A stretch of DNA of 64,000 nucleotides from Arbacia lixula (Eukaryota > Echinodermata > Echinoidea > Arbacioida > Arbaciidae), in assembly GCA_963669155.1 (NCBI GenBank), contig OZ022578.1, positions 6,885,387 through 6,949,386 of the forward strand, in the 5' to 3' direction. A program made the translations under genes and the position numbers. Below are positions 29,001-35,000 of the stretch, in pieces; the first letter of the stretch is position 1; every line of letters begins with the position of its first letter. Below the pieces are notes generated by a model. That model worked only from the letters and a program-made list of their open reading frames with translations. It did no database searches and was not told the origin of the DNA.

Positions 29001-32000
29001 AAGGCTACCCTAGATGTTAAATGGAACGAGGTCCGAAAAAAAGAGACTGCAATAATACGAGAGTCTTCATTTCGATCGCATTTTCTCGGAACGCGCATGA
29101 TGTAGTGCCAAAGGCATGCGCATCACGATCAAACTGACTTCTCCGCTCGGCTACCGAAGCGATCGCGGTGCGGGTGCGCGGCAGGAATTTCGGAGAAAAC
29201 GGATTTTCTGGTCGGCAAATAATTTTGACATTTACCGAATAATGTGATTTTTTGTAGCTTAAAATTTCAAAAGACGATAATTTGATGAAACCTGCATTTT
29301 TTGACTCGTAATTGCGTAGCTTGACAGAAACTGTTGTGCCGACGGAGATTCTATAGTCTCACGCGTGATACGCTTACCATTTCGTTCTAATACGCATTTT
29401 TGCTAGTGCGTCGATTAAGGGCCCCGCGGTGAGAATGGGCCACTAGCCAGACACATTTTGCCTAATGCTCTGTTGACACTTTCACGATTTTTGGTCCCGC
29501 ACTGCCCCGCATTGAATGCGTGCCAGTGCGTGAAGAGCGAAAAAAATTTTTCAACATGTTGAAAAAATTTTTTCGCTCTTCACGCACTGGCACGCATTCA
29601 ATGCGGGGCAGTGCGGGACCAAAAATCGTGAAAGTGTCAACAGAGCATAAGTTTTCTTCCGTTAATCTTGCATCTTGTTTACTAATGGCTATGCGTAAAA
29701 TAAATCGCGCATCCAACCTTTGACAATAAAATTAACGCGCAATAAGCAGAAATACGCGGTCATGCTGGTGATGGTGCAAGCGCGCGGTGGATGAAGCTGC
29801 CATAATGCGCGCAGCCACGCTGCCAATCCAAATTTAAGACAACCCACAGCTGTCTTAAAGTTAGGGCAAAATTCTTAGCCATTTGTAGTTTATAGAATAC
29901 TAAGTGCACAATTTTAAGAAAAGTTACTTAGCCATACATCCTAAATCTGTCTAAGCTAAGCAAAAAATCTTAGCCGAATTCTAAGACAAAACTCTTAGCC
30001 AAACTTTTATGGAATACGCGATTTGGCTAAGAATTTTGTCTTAGACAGAAGATAAGACAAATTGCTTAGATTTTTTGACTTAAGCATTCTTATCTTGTTT
30101 ATGGAATACGGCCCCTGGTCTTGTATTTCAATAACATTGATAAATGCAATTATCCTGCATAACATCTACGTATTAAAAACCTAGTCACATGGTTTAGTAA
30201 AAGAAGATAAGTGAATGTTGGGTTCCAGTGGCCTTAAAAAATATGAATAACCAGAATGTCTTTGTAGTAATACAAAGACAAGACAAAACAAGAGACAAAG
30301 AAATGTTTTCTCCATATCTACCTTGCTTTGTTGATTGCTCTACTGCTTTATTATCATGAAGATACAGTTGGCACCGAGCCAAGACGAGCCAACAGATTGG
30401 AAGAAAGTTGAGTTTCTTGGAGGCTACAAGGGAGAAAGGGAGGAAAGTCAAACAGTACAGCTCTGAGGTAACATACTTCCATTTTGTCTGTGCCAGTAAA
30501 ATTTAGAGCACCAGCATTCTACCCATCATTCTGTACAGAAGGAGAAGGGTACATTCAGTGAACATGACTGATGGTCGTTTCTTATAAATCCCCACTTGAT
30601 GATCACTACAACAAACATAAATTTGATGGCATATGTTCCATTCAGTTTTATTTTCACCGTATATTTTGAAATAAGAAGAAATAACAAGAACATGTATTGG
30701 AGAAATTGTGTCTACATTCCATCAGAAGATTTGAGGCATATTCTCCAAGAAGCAGTTAAGAGGATTGTGAGAGTGACAATCTAATTATCATTTCAAATGG
30801 CTGGGTATGTAGTATGATAACTACGTACGTAGGATCGTTGAGGCGTGAGGGCACAGGGACATGTATGTTTACATGAGGGGAAGGGTGGAGGAGAGCGGGC
30901 GAGGAGACTTTCCCGACAGCACTCACTGTTATCATAATCAAGTAACACCATGGCCCTGTTGCATACAACTTACCATTGATGGTAACTTTGCTTCCAATGT
31001 CAACTTCTATGGAAACCTTCAGATTGGCTGTTGTGCGATGTTCCCATGGTAATTACCATTGATGACAGAGTTAACATTAATGGTAAGTTACATGCAACTG
31101 GGCCCATATCACATAGATGTATGAGAGATATATCCATGGTGTATGTAAATATACCAATTGTGAAACGCCACTGCTCCAGAGTCTGACGGAATGAATCAAA
31201 CATAAGCTAATCTGCTCACAGCTCTATGCACAAGATATTATATCACATTGATGGTTTTCAACATGCAGGGATACTGCATACAGCATGAAGAGAGGAATCT
31301 GTTCCATAGTAAGTACATTTACCATTCAGTGCATCCTCCTTGGCAGCCTTGATGTCGCAATTGGCCAGTTTGATTTGGGCCTGACCAATCAGAGCCCATC
31401 CATTCTCAGGGTCTAACTCAGACAGGTCATCGTAGACTGACCAGGTGGTAGACTCTGGTGATGCTGTGAATGAACACAAACAGTCATCAATCTCTGTCAC
31501 TCTTATCCTCTCAATGTCACATTGAGGCACATTTGAAATACACCCAAACCATAGAGATAGGCATTCTGGTAAGTATGCAAGCAATCAAAGCTAATGAATA
31601 GAAGTAGTAGATATTACATGACTACAAGATTACAAGATTACAAGACACAGCAATGTCATGATCTAGTATAATTTCAGTAAATTTGTCGTTTTCATGTGTG
31701 ATCCCGCAATCAAAGAAAATGGAACCCATTATCACAGCAGAACGTTTTTGCAGTGATTATTATTCCTGTACCGTAATCTCCTTCACTACAACACATTATC
31801 TTTACATTTTATTCAAGATTTGCCCCACATTCTACACATTTACATGTAGTTTAACCATTTTTAAATTGCCATGGAAACAGCCACTGGTGCCTCTCTTGGA
31901 CTAGAGCTCATGATTTGCACATATTCAGATTCTCTAATTTATTTGTCAGATTTTTATTGAAACATCATCAATCTGCTCATTTGATGATATTAAAATGAAA

Positions 32001-35000
32001 TTTTTATTAGGGAATTGTCTTGTTTTGACAGTATTTCCAGGTACCTATCAAAAAGAGGTGCATCACCCTGTTCCAAAAGAGCAAAGTGACAAGGATGTAT
32101 TGAAAGAAAACATCATTTGTAATAAGCCTGAGTCATATCGATTTTTTCAGAAACCGGTGTTCGATGGCTTTGCGCCGATCGAACATCGATGCATCGACGG
32201 CACATTAACAAATTGTGTACAACGGATAGCGGAGTGCGAACGCCAGCGGTCGTGTACATTTTGCGTATTACATGACGTCATTCAGCCACTGCCAAGAGCC
32301 AATTTATGAATGAAAATATAGTAAGCATGCGCAGTGCAATCCTTCCATTTCCCCACACAGTATTCCACCAAAATAAGTGTGCAATTCTCTATCACCTCGT
32401 ATCAAAATCGACCTAGAATTTCACTTTCCTTTATTTTATATGAGTTATGAAAGGTATTTTCGGAGAATCTATTTTCTCACCGATATCGCACATGTAAGCG
32501 AATTTCAATAACTTCTTGCTTTTCCGTCAAAATCTTAAGAATTAGCGTCAATATGGCATCGTGTAAGTTGTAACGTGTAACGTGCACAAAGTCAATTGGC
32601 TTCCGGGTTTCGGACAACGTGACCAGATATCGTTATCGCTATCGATTAGCGACCACGTGGTCATGACATGATCTACGCGATGCACCAATCAGCGGTCTCC
32701 GAATCGCTGTACGAAGACGCTCTACCAGTCTGTTGGCAGCGTGTATGCAAATGAGCCTTAATGAGCGAACTTACGCACAATCGCCACTGTGCTGTTTCCG
32801 GGTTTTCACAACACACGATGCTATCCGTTGTACACAGTCTACAGACAAGTGTTCGTTGTGGCATTGCGCGGTATATAGTAGTGAACGAAAAGAAGCCAAG
32901 TATGTAGTAGCTGCTTGATCATCGAGCGACCAGTTCGTTCTCTTGATGTGCTACCTTCAAAACTCACAAAAGAGAGTAGGAACCAAGTAAGCAAATTAAA
33001 CTAATTAAAAAATATTAAGATAAATTGTGTATAACAGGACTATCAAACAAAAGATTTTGTGCTTTCTAGTCAATTTGGTAATTTCGTCGATGCATCGAAT
33101 TCATCAAAACGAAATCGGAGTTCGACTTCTTCGATCGAACACCGGCTTAATAATCGATTCGACTCAGGCCTAATTTGTAATATCTATATTCAACTCACCA
33201 TATGTCTCATTCAAAGCAATCTCAGCTAGCTTTTCCAAAGGGTAAATGTTTGAGGGAAACTTTTGGTGCATCTTGGAAGCACACTCCTTCACCTCAGCGA
33301 TGTCAACACTCTTGGCCTGCCATGAAGGAAGGAGAGAATACATGTGTCAACCACATTTATGGGCAAGGTTGTGGGAGAACTTCTAAATTTGTCAACTTTC
33401 AATTGTGTTATCTAGTCCATACTGAACAACATTTTCCATCAAGACACAAGACACAATTATTAGCCAAAAAAATGAAAAAGTCCATTACGGTACCTGATTG
33501 ATAAACGTACATACAAAATCAGAATAAAACGAACATGAAATTTTTATTGAAGCAAGAACATCAAGCCTGTTTAAAAGTAATATTTCAATTTTGCGCAAGT
33601 TACCTTGAGTAAGTGGTCGATATAACCCACAAAGAGCTGCTCCTTCTCTTCCACTTCCTCTTGAGAAAGTTCTAGAAGGGCAATGTAAGCTGTTGTTTTC
33701 TGGAGAATAATAAACACAAACATGGGATGGGAACAATTCATTAGGTATTAGGTTGATAGGTTTGCTTGTCGTTATTATATTTTCAAGTCACAAGAGCTCC
33801 AAATCTGTATTTGCATACTTACAGACCATACATCTTTCCACACATCATAAATAACTGAACGCAATCGATGATTGCCCAGAAGTGATGACGGTAATGATGG
33901 TGATGACGATAATGGCAATGATGGTGATTATGGTGGAAATGACAGTGGTTAATGACGATGGTCATGATGGTCATAATGATGATCATGATGATGGTGATAA
34001 TGGTGATAATGGTGATGATGGTGATTATGATGATCGTGATAATGGTGATAATGGTGATAATGGCAATGATGGTGATTATGGTGGAAATGACAGTGGTTAA
34101 TGACGATGGTCATGATGGTCATAATGATGATCATGATGGTGATAATGGTGATAATGGTGATGATGGTGATAATGGTGATGATGGTGATTAGGATGATCGT
34201 GATGATGATGATGGTGATGGCAACGATGGTGATCATGATGATGATGATGATGATGGTGGTGATGGCAATGATGGTGATCATGATGATGATGATGATGACG
34301 TGATCTTAATGTTCATCAATTAACAAAGGCCGCCAGGCTAGGCAGTACAAGCACCAGATATGCAAGATTCTTACCAGAGCTGTGCTTTGCTCATCTAGAT
34401 CCCGATGCTGTGATAGAAGTTTTATGATGGTCAACCATCTCTCAACGTTGCTTCCATCATCACAAGGTGACTGGATCAGCGAGTGGAGAAGGGTGGATGC
34501 CTACGGGCAGGGTTTAGAAAAAAGGAGACATAGATCTGCATTTCGACAAATAACAAAACTGGAAGTCCCGTACATAAAGTGATTAAACAAGGTGGTTCGC
34601 AAACCACGAGTCTCACCTGATTTCGCAATCGATAAACAGTGCTAAGTTTTTTTTTCAAATATTTAAAATGGTGCCGAGATGACCTTTGACCTCATCATCC
34701 TCATCAACACACGTGGTATTACCCAAGGAACATTTGTACCAAGTGTGATCACAATTGATGCAGAAATAAAGAAATGAGAGCAAGTCAAACAAAAACTTTG
34801 AGAAAAATTGTGCACACGGCCTCATATCATTTGACCTTTTGACCTCTAGATGACCTTTGACCCCATCATCCTCATGACGGCACATGACCATTTGTACCAA
34901 GTTTGATCACAATTGATGCAGAGATAAAGAAATGAGAGCAAAAACTTTAACATTTTTGTAACAGACCAACAGACTAACAGGAAAAGTGATTACTAGGTCT

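Noticed and set aside
33882-34303. Asp/Gly, Met/Val and His-rich open frames
   Set aside because: These come from the GATGGTGAT low-complexity tract inside a SKIC3 intron.
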